Assembly (NCBI GenBank): GCA_027081065.1
Contig: JALWLW010000019.1
Coordinates: 3,064-67,063 of the forward strand
DNA length: 64,000 nt
Reading direction: 5' to 3'
Origin: Campylobacteraceae bacterium
GTDB taxonomy: Bacteria; Campylobacterota; Campylobacteria; Campylobacterales; Sulfurovaceae
Under the pieces are notes generated by a model, which was given only the letters and a program-made list of their open reading frames with translations, made no database searches and was not told where the DNA came from. Within the stretch, counting starts at the first letter, position 1. The number at the start of each line of letters is the position of its first letter. Shown piece by piece: positions 45,547 to 53,910 of the stretch. A program made the position numbers and the translations under genes.

Positions 45547-46806
45547 TTAAGCTAAGGCTTTTTCTAAGTCAGCAATTAAATCTTCACTATCTTCTAGCCC
45601 TACTGACAACCTAATGAGTCCTGCAGGAATTCCACAAGCTATAAGCTCCTCATTAGAGAGTTGTTGGTGTGTAGTACTTGCAGGATGGGTAATGATTGAC
45701 TTTGAATCCCCAATATTAACCACTACTTTGAAAATTTCTGTTTTATCTGCAATGCTCTGTGCTATCTCTTTACTCTCTACTTCAAAAGAGAGAAGACCAG
45801 AAGTGCCTTTTGGAAAGTACTTTTTAGCTAAATCATGATTGGAATTTGACTCTAATCCTGGGTAGTTTACTGATTTTACTTTTGGGTGAGCCTCTAAGTA
45901 CTGTGCTACTTTTAAAGCTGAACTCGAATGTTGTTTCATACGTAAAGGAAGGGTTTCAATCCCTTGAATATAAAGCCATGAGTTAAAAGGACTAGGTGTT
46001 GCACCAAGGTCACGGAGTAGTGCTAAACGCACTCTTAAAGTAAAAGGAGGTAACGGTAAATCAGAGTAAACTAAACCATGGTATGAAGCATCTGGTTCAT
46101 TAAAGTGAGCATAACGAGGGTTACATTTAATCATCTCCACTAAATTTTCTCGCTCAACAATAATCCCACCAATAGCAAGACCTTGACCTGTTGTGTATTT
46201 ACTCGCACTGTGTACTACAATGTCACAACCAAGTGTAAGTGGTTTACACAAAATAGGAGTTGCCACGGTATTGTCTACACAGGTCATGATGTTATGCTTT
46301 TTAGCAATGGTGGTAATCGCTTCAAAATCTGCTACATCAATACTAGGATTGGTAATACTCTCAAAAAGAATGATTTTTGTTTTTTCATCAATCAATGCTT
46401 CAATTTCACTTGGATTATTGACATTAAAGTAACGTGTTTCTATTCCAAATCTTTTGATGGTATGCCCTGTAAGTGTGGTTGTTCCTCCATAAACTTGTGA
46501 AGCCACAATGATATTGTCACCAGCTTCAGCCACATTGGCAATGGCATAAAAAATAGCAGCCATTCCAGAAGCTGTCCCAACAGCTCCTCCACCTTGCTCT
46601 AAAGCATTGAAACGTTTTTCAAAAACATCTGTAGTGGGGTTCATAAGACGGGTATAGATATTTCCTAGTTCTTTTAGTGCAAAGAGGTTTGCTGCATGTT
46701 CGGTATCTCTAAATTCATAGGCTGTGGTTTGGTAAATAGGTACAGCCATCGTTCCTTGTGCATCTTTGTCATATCCTGCATGGATAGCAAGTGTTTGTTC
46801 ATTCAT
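45547..46806 (-). CDS. metY: O-acetylhomoserine sulfhydrylase
   Basis: A 419-residue PLP enzyme of the Cys/Met metabolism family. TLAIHAGYDKDAQGTMAVPIYQTTAYEF is the N-terminal signature, the PLP lysine lies in HSASKYTTGQG (about 205), and the C-terminal half has LIRLSVGLEDSEDLIADLE. The length (about 420) matches O-acetylhomoserine thiol-lyases rather than shorter cystathionine synthases. It would convert O-acetylhomoserine and sulfide directly to homocysteine, fitting a sulfur-oxidising organism. Preceded by an AAGGA ribosome site. Confidence 0.92.
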   Translation of the reverse strand: MNEQTLAIHAGYDKDAQGTMAVPIYQTTAYEFRDTEHAANLFALKELGNIYTRLMNPTTDVFEKRFNALEQGGGAVGTASGMAAIFYAIANVAEAGDNIIVASQVYGGTTTLTGHTIKRFGIETRYFNVNNPSEIEALIDEKTKIILFESITNPSIDVADFEAITTIAKKHNIMTCVDNTVATPILCKPLTLGCDIVVHSASKYTTGQGLAIGGIIVERENLVEMIKCNPRYAHFNEPDASYHGLVYSDLPLPPFTLRVRLALLRDLGATPSPFNSWLYIQGIETLPLRMKQHSSSALKVAQYLEAHPKVKSVNYPGLESNSNHDLAKKYFPKGTSGLLSFEVESKEIAQSIADKTEIFKVVVNIGDSKSIITHPASTTHQQLSNEELIACGIPAGLIRLSVGLEDSEDLIADLEKALA

Positions 46807-46860
46807 ATCTTTTTCCTTATTTTATGGTTGAATGATTATAACGAAAGGTTTATTTATATT

Positions 46861-47454
46861 TTATTGATAGCTAAGCGTATCAATGTTTAATTTTCTATTT
46901 TCAAAAGGCTCAATAATCGCTGAGATTTCATTTAAAGTGTAATTAAGAGGGAATCCTATTTTTGAATTTTTAGCTGTACTTTCTAAAATATAATAAGGCT
47001 TATTTTTTAGATAGAGTGCTTTTTTGTTAGTGAGTGGAGGTAAGGAAACCATAACAAAAATATGTTGTGGGACTAAAACAAAATAGCTTTCAATCTTGAG
47101 CTCATGAAGTAAAGAGATAAGTAGATTACTCTTGTCATCACAATCTCCAAAATTTTTTTCTATGGTCTCTTTGGGTAAATGAGCTGTGTAGTTATTGATA
47201 ACATAAGGAATGTTAGTGACATAGTCTAAAATTTTTTGAACTCGACAAATATTATTAGAACAGTCAGCTGTGAGTTGATGTGCTAATTTTTTTAATTGTG
47301 GGGTGGAACGAGCATTATTAATATATGTTCCTTCATCTGTTCCAATATGTCTTCTATTGACAACATCAATAACTTGGATAAAAAGATAAATAAAATAGAG
47401 GGTAAAAGCTCCCATAACTATTTTAGAAAGTGTATGGGAAAGTTTTGAGGGCAT
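46861..47454 (-). CDS. Membrane-anchored transglutaminase-like protein
   Basis: A 197-residue protein with one N-terminal membrane segment (about 10-30). A transglutaminase-like core follows, with candidate nucleophile Cys105 in NFGDCDDKSNLL and His131 in PQHIFV. The third position, normally Asp, is Glu158 in YILESTA. It may be a periplasmic protease or amidase-like protein. Its start shares one base with the ridA stop, so the two are co-transcribed. No substrate can be inferred. Confidence 0.72.
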   Translation of the reverse strand: MPSKLSHTLSKIVMGAFTLYFIYLFIQVIDVVNRRHIGTDEGTYINNARSTPQLKKLAHQLTADCSNNICRVQKILDYVTNIPYVINNYTAHLPKETIEKNFGDCDDKSNLLISLLHELKIESYFVLVPQHIFVMVSLPPLTNKKALYLKNKPYYILESTAKNSKIGFPLNYTLNEISAIIEPFENRKLNIDTLSYQ

Positions 47455-47843
47455 TAAATATGGTATTCTGTATTTGCAAGGGCAATACAGTCAATTTCAA
47501 TCAGTACATTTTTAGGAAGCGTTTTAACAGCTACGGTACTTCTAACAGGTTTGTGTGTACCAAAATAGTGAGCATATACTTCATTTACTTTAGCAAAGTC
47601 ATCCATATCTGCTAAGAAAATAGTTGTTTTAATGACATCATTAAAATGAGCATTTGCAGCTTCAAGTACATAAAAAAGGTTTTTCATAACTTGATGTGCT
47701 TGGTTTACAACATCATCTGCGACAACAATACCTTTTTCATCCATGCCTATTTGTCCTGAAGTATAAATCATACCATTGGCTACTACAGCTTGTGAGTAAG
47801 GACCAATGGCAGCTGGTGCTTTGTCTGTTGAAATAAATTTCAT
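47454..47843 (-). CDS. ridA: RidA family enamine/imine deaminase
   Basis: A 129-residue protein of the RidA (YjgF/YER057c/UK114) family. It has PAAIGPYSQAVVANGMIYTSGQIG near the N-terminus and RSTVAVKTLPKNVLIEIDCIA at the C-terminus, with the conserved Arg. RidA hydrolyses reactive 2-aminoacrylate and related imines formed by PLP enzymes. Length is standard. It precedes the transglutaminase-like gene on the same strand. Confidence 0.95.
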   Translation of the reverse strand: MKFISTDKAPAAIGPYSQAVVANGMIYTSGQIGMDEKGIVVADDVVNQAHQVMKNLFYVLEAANAHFNDVIKTTIFLADMDDFAKVNEVYAHYFGTHKPVRSTVAVKTLPKNVLIEIDCIALANTEYHI

Positions 47844-47858
47844 TCGTTTTTTCCTTTG

Positions 47859-48194
47859 TTATTTGTTTTCATAAAAAATATAAGAAGTGGAGTAATCTGA
47901 AAACTCAAAATAGACTTTATCTTCTCCAGCATCTTTTTTATTGTTAAAGTTTTTGTCATCATATCCATACCCAAATCGGTAAGGGCGTTCTACATTGACA
48001 TCAGTACCTGAAGCTGTGGTAAGTTTATCTATTTCTATAAATCGTTTAACCAATTTATTTCCAGCATAAATATCAAGTGTTCCATTTGTTCCTGTCCAGT
48101 TTTGAATGGAGCGACTAAGTTTATTTTGGGTTTCCTGCGTACATCCATTTAATAGTAGTAGAAAAATAGTAATAATTGCTAGTTTTAATTTCAT
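47859..48194 (-). CDS. Small lipoprotein of unknown function
   Basis: A 111-residue protein with a lipoprotein signal (lipobox LNGC, C18). The mature part is beta-rich and contains GTNGTLDIYAGNKLVKRFIEIDK and a Tyr/Asp-rich tail with YRFGYGYDD. I do not recognise a family. Its ribosome site AAGGAT abuts a hairpin (48205-48230). It is 15 bases upstream of ridA. Confidence 0.7.
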   Translation of the reverse strand: MKLKLAIITIFLLLLNGCTQETQNKLSRSIQNWTGTNGTLDIYAGNKLVKRFIEIDKLTTASGTDVNVERPYRFGYGYDDKNFNNKKDAGEDKVYFEFSDYSTSYIFYENK

Positions 48195-48204
48195 AATTTT
48201 ATCC

Positions 48205-48230
48205 TTAAAATAGTATTTGTGCTATTTTAA
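48205..48230 (-). promoter_or_regulatory. Hairpin next to ribosome site of the small lipoprotein gene
   Basis: A nine-base-pair stem (TTAAAATAG with CTATTTTAA, loop of eight). On the minus strand the 3' arm runs directly into the AAGGAT ribosome site of the gene starting at 48194. It may influence translation or be part of the promoter region. Confidence 0.35.
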
Positions 48231-48305
48231 CACAAGTTAGGCAAAAAGCAAACTCTCTAACAAAAAGTGATAATATTTCGATATTAAGTAAAAAAGAGAG
48301 TCAAT

Positions 48306-48551
48306 ATGCGAGTAGACAAATGGTTGGCAGCAGTCAATATAGTGAAAAGAAGAACTGTTGCATCAGACATGGTAAAATCTGGTGTTGTTTTCATAAATGA
48401 TATGAAAGCAAAAGCTTCTAAAAATGTTGTCATTGGTGACAAGATAACCATTGAGTACCTTAAAGGTGCAAAAAACTATGAAGTTTTACAAATACCCACA
48501 ACCAAGACCATTCCTAAAAGTAAAAAAGATGAATACGTAAAAGAGCTATAG
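48306..48551 (+). CDS. S4-domain RNA-binding protein
   Basis: An 81-residue protein formed almost entirely by an S4 domain (1-65): MRVDKWLAAVNIVKRRTVA is the classical start and GVVFINDMKAKASKNV the second half. It resembles HslR/Hsp15 and RqcP-type proteins, which act on stalled ribosome subunits. It is immediately followed (no spacer) by trpD, so the two are probably expressed together. Confidence 0.85.
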   Translation: MRVDKWLAAVNIVKRRTVASDMVKSGVVFINDMKAKASKNVVIGDKITIEYLKGAKNYEVLQIPTTKTIPKSKKDEYVKEL

Positions 48552-49535
48552 ATGAATAAAACAAGAGAAAAATTTGAAAAACTATTTAACAATGAATTAA
48601 GCACCGAAGAAGCAAGAGCTTTTTTAATAGAGCTTTATGAAAAAGGTGAAACAGCCGAAGAGATTGCCATTGCAGCTTCTGTGATGCGTGAGCATTCTGT
48701 AAAACTTCCAATGAGTGATGAGCTTAGAGAAAAAGCCATTGATGTGGTGGGAACAGGTGGAGACAAAAGTGGAAGCTTTAATATCTCTACTACTGTAGCC
48801 CTTTTATTAGCAGCGATGGGTAAAACAGTAGCCAAACATGGAAACAGAAGCATCACTTCAAATTCGGGTTCTGCTGATTTACTTGAAGCTTTAAACATCA
48901 ATTTAAACTTAAAGCCTGAACAACAAGTTGAAATGTTAGAAAAAACAGGGTTTTGCTTTATTTTTGCAGTCAATCATCACCCTGCTATGAAACATATTAT
49001 GCCTATTCGTCACTCTATTGAGCATCGGACTATTTTTAACCTCTTAGGACCTTTGACCAATCCTGCAGGGACTAAAAAGTATTTGCTAGGCGTATTTCAC
49101 CCTGACTACATTGAACGCATGGCAAATGCTTTATTGGAGCTGGATATTACTCGTGCATTTGTTGTAAGTTCAAATGACGGAATGGATGAAATAGGACTGG
49201 CAACTACTACCCCTTTTGCCTATGTTGAAGATGGAAAAATATCTACAGGATTAGTAAAACCTATGGACTTTGGTTTTAGAATGGCAGGAGCTGGTGAGAT
49301 TATGGGGGGAGATGCAGAACACAATGCCATGATAACCCGTGAGATTTTTGCAGGAATAGAAAAAGATGCAAAGTTAGACATTGTCCTCTTAAACACAGCA
49401 TTTGCTCTTTTTGTAGATGGGGCTGTTAAAGACATGAAAGAGGCTTTAGATATGGTTCGTGAATGTATTGCTTCAGGACAAGCTACTAAGCATTTGGAAT
49501 ATATTTCAGAAGTCTCAAATAGTTTTAACCCGTAG
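48552..49535 (+). CDS. trpD: Anthranilate phosphoribosyltransferase
   Basis: A 327-residue enzyme that transfers phosphoribose from PRPP to anthranilate in tryptophan synthesis. Signature motifs are VGTGGDKSGSFNISTT (65-80), KHGNRSITSNSGSADLLEALN, and FNLLGPLTNPAGTKKYLLGVF. Full length. No other trp gene is nearby, so the pathway genes are dispersed. The stop is ten bases before the tsaE ATG. Confidence 0.96.
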   Translation: MNKTREKFEKLFNNELSTEEARAFLIELYEKGETAEEIAIAASVMREHSVKLPMSDELREKAIDVVGTGGDKSGSFNISTTVALLLAAMGKTVAKHGNRSITSNSGSADLLEALNINLNLKPEQQVEMLEKTGFCFIFAVNHHPAMKHIMPIRHSIEHRTIFNLLGPLTNPAGTKKYLLGVFHPDYIERMANALLELDITRAFVVSSNDGMDEIGLATTTPFAYVEDGKISTGLVKPMDFGFRMAGAGEIMGGDAEHNAMITREIFAGIEKDAKLDIVLLNTAFALFVDGAVKDMKEALDMVRECIASGQATKHLEYISEVSNSFNP

Positions 49536-49546
49536 GTTTGATTTTT

Positions 49547-49960
49547 ATGCAAAAAATCATAGCATCAGAAGATGAATTAGATGTAGTTGTTGAATATTTA
49601 AATCAAATAATTCCAAAATCTGCCATAATTTTCCTAACAGGAAACCTAGCAGCAGGGAAAACAACTTTAACCAAAGCCATAGCCAAAGCCAAAGGCATTG
49701 AGGGAGAAGTAACTTCTCCTACTTTTTCCTTGCAGCAATGTTATGACGAAAACCTTTTCCACTATGACCTTTACCGAATAGAAAATGATGAGTTTATGGA
49801 GCTTGGACTTTTTGAAGAGTTTGACAAAGAGGGATGGCACATGGTCGAGTGGGGTGATGATGCACTTAAAACTTTTTTACTAAATGCTGGGTATGAGGTC
49901 TTTACCGTAACCATAGAGCCTTTTGAAGAAAAAAGAAAATACACAATAGAGAAGAACTAA
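49547..49960 (+). CDS. tsaE: tRNA threonylcarbamoyladenosine biosynthesis ATPase TsaE
   Basis: A 137-residue ATPase that works with TsaB and TsaD in making the t6A modification of tRNA. Walker A is GNLAAGKTT, and SPTFSLQQCYDENLFHYDLYRI and WGDDAL are characteristic. The ATG at 49547 is preferred to the TTG at 49538. The stop overlaps the lptB start by one base (TAATG). tsaE-lptB is a conserved pair in Campylobacter and Helicobacter. Confidence 0.92.
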   Translation: MQKIIASEDELDVVVEYLNQIIPKSAIIFLTGNLAAGKTTLTKAIAKAKGIEGEVTSPTFSLQQCYDENLFHYDLYRIENDEFMELGLFEEFDKEGWHMVEWGDDALKTFLLNAGYEVFTVTIEPFEEKRKYTIEKN

Positions 49961-50691
49961 TGGAAAACATACATACGCTTGAAGCCAAACATCTTTCTAA
50001 GACCATAAAAAAAACAACCATTGTGCATGATGTCTCGGTTAAAGTCTCCTCGCGTGAAATTGTGGGGCTTCTAGGCCCAAATGGAGCTGGGAAAACCACC
50101 TCTTTTTATATGATTTGTGGCTTAACTGATGTTACAGAAGGTTCGGTGTTTATAGACAGTGATGAGGTGACGAAAATGCCTTTGAGTACACGAGCGAAAT
50201 TAGGCATTGGCTATTTACCCCAAGAGTCAAGCATCTTTAAAGACCTCTCTGTAGAAGACAACCTATGGATGGCAGCTGAAGCGATGAAAATAGAAGATAG
50301 TGTGGCTGAAAAACGTATTGAGAACCTTTTGAATTTGTTTAACATTGAGCCTATTCGTAAGCGTTTTGGAATTCAACTTTCAGGTGGTGAGCGTAGACGG
50401 GTTGAGATTGCTCGTGCATTGGTAGCTGAACCCAAGTTTCTTTTACTAGATGAACCTTTTGCAGGGGTTGACCCCATTGCTGTTGAAGATATTCAAGGAA
50501 TTATTCGAGAGCTGATAAAACTGAACATGGGAGTACTCATTACCGACCATAATGTACGTGAAACCTTAGGTATTTGTGACAGAGCCTATGTGATGAAGTC
50601 AGGTAAAATGTTAGCAAGTGGTACGAGTGAAGAGATTAAAAGTGACCCCAATGTCATTAAGTATTATTTGGGTGAAAATTTTCATTTTTAA
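49960..50691 (+). CDS. lptB: LPS export ABC transporter ATP-binding protein LptB
   Basis: A 243-residue ABC ATPase. Walker A is LGPNGAGKTT, the signature is LSGGERRRVEIARAL, and Walker B is FLLLDEPFAGVDP. The stretch GYLPQESSIFKDLSVEDNL is characteristic of LptB. It drives extraction of lipopolysaccharide from the inner membrane with LptFG. In Campylobacter and Helicobacter rpoN follows this gene; here atpB does. Confidence 0.95.
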   Translation: MENIHTLEAKHLSKTIKKTTIVHDVSVKVSSREIVGLLGPNGAGKTTSFYMICGLTDVTEGSVFIDSDEVTKMPLSTRAKLGIGYLPQESSIFKDLSVEDNLWMAAEAMKIEDSVAEKRIENLLNLFNIEPIRKRFGIQLSGGERRRVEIARALVAEPKFLLLDEPFAGVDPIAVEDIQGIIRELIKLNMGVLITDHNVRETLGICDRAYVMKSGKMLASGTSEEIKSDPNVIKYYLGENFHF

Positions 50692-50788
50692 TTAATGTTT
50701 TTTTGTCACAAATATACCCATAACAAAAGCATCTGACAGTTAAGCTAAGTTTATTTTTAACATAACGATAAACTAAGCCTTTCTAAGC

Positions 50789-50794
50789 TATAAT
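50789..50794 (+). promoter_or_regulatory. Predicted -10 box of atpB
   Basis: TATAAT in AAGCTATAATCCCC, 33 bases before the atpB ATG. It lies in a 136-base gap after lptB that has no other feature. Confidence 0.5.
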
Positions 50795-50827
50795 CCCCAA
50801 AATTATTTTGTAACACAGGATGGATAA

Positions 50828-51505
50828 ATGGAAGGTGTATGGACTTTTTTAGGTGTCTTCACAGGACACGGAACAGCTATGGTTGTAGCTCACTTAATCT
50901 TAGTAATGGGGCTTGTTTTACTTTTAGCAAAATTTGCATCAGCACAATTAAAAGCAGTACCAACAGGTGCTCAAAACTTTGTAGAAGCATTTCTTGAAGG
51001 TGCTATCTCAATGGGTAAAGATACCATTGGTGAAAAATTGGCTAGAAAATACTTACCATTAGTAGCAACAGTAGGTCTTTTTGTACTTATCTCTAACTTG
51101 GTTGGAATTGTTCCTGGTTTTGAGTCGCCAACTTCAAACATTAACGTGACTTTACCTTTAGCTTTAGTTGTATTTATTTACTATAACTACGAAGGTATTC
51201 GTGTCAATGGTGCTAAAAAATATTTTGCACACTTTATGGGACCAGTTCCAGCACTTGCTCCACTCATGTTTCCAATTGAAATTGTTTCTCATATTTCAAG
51301 AATCATCTCATTGTCATTCAGACTTTTTGGTAACATTAAAGGGGATGACCTTTTCTTATGGGTACTTTTAATGCTAGTGCCGTTCTTTGCACCACTTCCA
51401 GCATATTTGTTACTTACATTCTCTGCTCTATTACAGACTTTTGTATTTATGATTCTTATTTATGTGTACCTTGCAGGTGCAGTAGCTATTGATGAAGACC
51501 ACTAG
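50828..51505 (+). CDS. atpB: ATP synthase F0 subunit a
   Basis: A 225-residue, multi-pass membrane protein. The conserved helix HISRIISLSFRLFGNIKGDDL carries the essential Arg that faces the c-ring, and the C-terminal helix LLQTFVFMILIYVYLAGAVA is also typical. It forms the proton half-channels of the ATP synthase. As in other Campylobacterota, atpB stands apart from the rest of the atp operon. Full length. Confidence 0.96.
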   Translation: MEGVWTFLGVFTGHGTAMVVAHLILVMGLVLLLAKFASAQLKAVPTGAQNFVEAFLEGAISMGKDTIGEKLARKYLPLVATVGLFVLISNLVGIVPGFESPTSNINVTLPLALVVFIYYNYEGIRVNGAKKYFAHFMGPVPALAPLMFPIEIVSHISRIISLSFRLFGNIKGDDLFLWVLLMLVPFFAPLPAYLLLTFSALLQTFVFMILIYVYLAGAVAIDEDH

Positions 51506-51538
51506 GTCATTTTAGACAAAAGTAAGAAAGCCGAAAAT

Positions 51539-51802
51539 ATGAAACTTTCCTCTCCTCTTTTGTCTTTCCTAGTAAACTTTTTACTGGGTGCTGCTTGGGC
51601 ATTTGCCTTAGCAGGTGCAACGGTACTTTTTTTTATTTTTATTGAAATTGGTATATTTTATGCACTCTTTACAGCCCTCTTAGGTGCTTTACCTGGACTC
51701 TTTTTTGTGCTACTTCTTGAATATTTTTTCATGAGACAAGAGCATTTAAATGAGCTCAAAAAACAGACAAAACTTATGGAAAAGCTTGTAAGTAAATCCT
51801 AA
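51539..51802 (+). CDS. Small two-helix membrane protein
   Basis: An 87-residue protein with two hydrophobic helices (about 8-32 and 36-63) and a short charged C-terminal helix (HLNELKKQTKLMEKL). I do not recognise a family. It lies 33 bases after atpB and its stop overlaps the thiE-like start by one base, so it belongs to that operon. A role next to the ATP synthase is only suggested by position. Confidence 0.65.
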   Translation: MKLSSPLLSFLVNFLLGAAWAFALAGATVLFFIFIEIGIFYALFTALLGALPGLFFVLLLEYFFMRQEHLNELKKQTKLMEKLVSKS

Positions 51803-52341
51803 TGATTGCTTACGCCATTACAGACCCCACTACTTTAAACTTTCAAACTTTAGCTTCTGATATAAAACGCTTTTCTCAAAAAGCAGATATGCTTGTCTAC
51901 AGAGACAAAGTAACTTCAAATTACACTTCTAATGCCAAACTATTTTTAGAAGAGGCAAAAAAACAAACTTTTCAAAAAATACTTTTACATACAGATTATC
52001 AGTTAGCCCATGAGTTAAAAGCTGATGGGGTACATTTAAACTCAACACAGTTTGATGAGATAAAAAAAGCTAAGGCTTTAGGGTTACTTGTTGTGATTAG
52101 TACACATAGTAAAGAAGAAGCTTTAAAAGCTCAAAATTTAGGGGCTGATATGATTACTTTTAGTCCTATCTTTACTACACCCAATAAGGGCGAACCCAAA
52201 GGGGTTGAGGAACTTCAATCGCTTACTTCTTTGTTAGATATTTCTGTTATTGCTTTGGGTGGGATTGTAGGTCAAGAGCAGATAGAAATGTGTCAAAAGA
52301 GTGGGGCTTTTGGGTTTGCTTCTATTCGGTATTTTACATAA
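51802..52341 (+). CDS. Thiamine-phosphate synthase-like (ThiE/TenI) protein
   Basis: A 179-residue TIM-barrel protein of the ThiE/TenI family. DMLVYRDK (residues about 29-36), ADGVHLNS, VVISTHSKEEA, the phosphate-binding ITFSPIFTTPNKGEPKGVE and IALGGI are recognisable in order. It is about 25 residues shorter than typical ThiE, and TenI-type regulators share these motifs, so catalytic identity is not certain. It starts at a TAATG overlap with the small membrane protein. Confidence 0.68.
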   Translation: MIAYAITDPTTLNFQTLASDIKRFSQKADMLVYRDKVTSNYTSNAKLFLEEAKKQTFQKILLHTDYQLAHELKADGVHLNSTQFDEIKKAKALGLLVVISTHSKEEALKAQNLGADMITFSPIFTTPNKGEPKGVEELQSLTSLLDISVIALGGIVGQEQIEMCQKSGAFGFASIRYFT

Positions 52342-52344
52342 AAT

Positions 52345-53259
52345 TTACAAATAAAACCTCCCAACAACCTCCGACAACAAAAACAAAACAGGCACAAAAA
52401 TTAGTGTAGACAGCATTATGAGTGCTGTAACTTCTGTAGGACGACAATCATAAAGAGAAGCCAAGTTGATGTTAGCGACAGCTAGTGGGGTCATCATCTC
52501 CATGAGTATGATTCCTTGTACAAAGAGTGAGAAGTCTGTAAAACTGAGGATGAAAGCTGTGGCTAGAGGAATGATGATGAATTTTTGTGACATGACAGGG
52601 AGATAAAGAGAGCTTTTAAGGGTACTTATTTTGATGCCATAGAGAAATGTTCCTAATAAAAAAAGTTGTAAGACAATACCTGCGTAAGCTCCCATTTTAA
52701 AAAGCTCTTGGATTTGTGGGGCAATGTTTATGTTGCTAATATTCATAAATATCGCAAGGGCTGAAGCTGGGATAATGGGGATTTTGACGATGTTAAAAAG
52801 TGATTGTTTAATGGAAAATGAACCACGAGAATAGATGTAAACGCCTACAATGTAGACCACAAAGACATTGGCAATGTTTATGAGGGTGGTGTAAATGACC
52901 GATTCCATACCAAAAAGGGCAATGCCTAAGGGGATGCCAATGTTTCCTGTGTTTCCTACAAAACCAGCAATGCTTACAATGGCTCTCTCTTTGGGGTCTT
53001 TGATGAACCTTTTAGCTATAAGTAGGGTAGGCAAGAGAAGAATGAGAATAATGGCAATGTAATAGAGTGGCACATAAAGATGCTCCGTAGAGAGTTTGGC
53101 TGTAGAGAAGCCCCATACCGTTACAAATGCTTGTAAAAAATAGACCGAAAAGAGGGTTAAGGTTTTAGAATCCATCTGCTCTTTAAAAATGCGTTTGGCA
53201 AGGTAGCCTAGAAAGATGAAGATGTAGACAAATAGTATAGAGAGTAGTGTTTCAAACAT
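52345..53259 (-). CDS. AEC family transporter
   Basis: A 304-residue membrane protein with about ten hydrophobic helices and the auxin efflux carrier (AEC) family layout. The conserved GFVGNTGNIGIPLGIALFG motif (about 99-117) and the C-terminal EMMTPLAVANINLASLYD are the family's hallmarks. Bacterial relatives move malate, malonate or other organic anions; the substrate here is not known. Monocistronic on the minus strand, next to the divergent DedA gene. Confidence 0.85.
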   Translation of the reverse strand: MFETLLSILFVYIFIFLGYLAKRIFKEQMDSKTLTLFSVYFLQAFVTVWGFSTAKLSTEHLYVPLYYIAIILILLLPTLLIAKRFIKDPKERAIVSIAGFVGNTGNIGIPLGIALFGMESVIYTTLINIANVFVVYIVGVYIYSRGSFSIKQSLFNIVKIPIIPASALAIFMNISNINIAPQIQELFKMGAYAGIVLQLFLLGTFLYGIKISTLKSSLYLPVMSQKFIIIPLATAFILSFTDFSLFVQGIILMEMMTPLAVANINLASLYDCRPTEVTALIMLSTLIFVPVLFLLSEVVGRFYL

Positions 53260-53293
53260 AGCAATTATGACCCAATTTTTAAAGAAATCATAC

Positions 53294-53299
53294 TATAAT
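53294..53299 (+). promoter_or_regulatory. Predicted -10 box of DedA gene
   Basis: TATAAT in CATACTATAATCTTTT, 24 bases before the TTG start at 53324. AAAGG lies between them as the ribosome site. Confidence 0.45.
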
Positions 53300-53323
53300 C
53301 TTTTAAAAAATTAAAGGCTATTT

Positions 53324-53884
53324 TTGGAAGAGACATTAACAAATTTAAGTACATGGGGCTATATTGCCTTAGCATTTTTCTCTTTTGGAGGTTCATTGGT
53401 GGTGGTGGCAGCTGCTGGAGTATTGTCCTATATGGGCGAGATGAATCTTTACATTTCACTGGGAATTGCCATTGTGTTTAACTACATTGGAGACATGTTT
53501 TTGTTTTATTTGGGAAAATACCATAAAGCTGATATAAAACCCTATTTTGAAAAACATAAAAGAAAAATCGCTTTGTCTACTTTGATTTTACGTAAATATG
53601 GGGTTTTGGCTATATTTATTCAGAAATTTCTTTATGGAATTAAAACGCTGATTCCTCTTTCTATGGCAATTTCACGTTATGACTTTAAAAAATTTGGTTT
53701 TTACAATGTCTTTGCTTCTGTCTTTTTTGTTACGGTCATCATGCTAAGTGCTTTTTATGCTGGAGAGACCATTAAGCATCTGTTTGAATATTTTAAAGCT
53801 TATTCTTGGCTTCCTTTTGTTGTGCTATTTGCTGTTGTTGGGCTTATTTGGGTGGGGATGGAACGCTTGACTAAGCGAAAATAA
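53324..53884 (+). CDS. DedA family (SNARE-associated) membrane protein
   Basis: A 186-residue inner-membrane protein of the DedA/VTT family with about five hydrophobic helices. It has the re-entrant region FNYIGDMFLFYLGKY and the conserved QKFLYGIKTLIPLSMAIS segment with Gly and Pro. DedA proteins are thought to act in lipid or undecaprenyl-phosphate recycling. The start is a TTG with AAAGG six bases upstream; no ATG is available before residue 37. Confidence 0.85.
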   Translation: MEETLTNLSTWGYIALAFFSFGGSLVVVAAAGVLSYMGEMNLYISLGIAIVFNYIGDMFLFYLGKYHKADIKPYFEKHKRKIALSTLILRKYGVLAIFIQKFLYGIKTLIPLSMAISRYDFKKFGFYNVFASVFFVTVIMLSAFYAGETIKHLFEYFKAYSWLPFVVLFAVVGLIWVGMERLTKRK

Positions 53885-53904
53885 AAGACTAAATAAGGTT
53901 TGGC

Positions 53905-53910
53905 TATAAT
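53905..53910 (+). promoter_or_regulatory. Predicted -10 box of prlC, next to a 7-bp inverted repeat
   Basis: TATAAT in GGCTATAATCCTC, 28 bases before the prlC ATG. ATCCTCT (53909-53915) and AGAGGAT (53926-53932) form an inverted repeat that includes the ribosome site. Because the predicted transcript starts near 53917, the left arm may be absent from the mRNA. Confidence 0.45.

Noticed and set aside
46183..46500. Plus-strand frame of 105 codons with many cysteines opposite metY
   Set aside because: It is antisense to a fully conserved PLP enzyme, lacks a ribosome site, and its composition follows from the metY codons.
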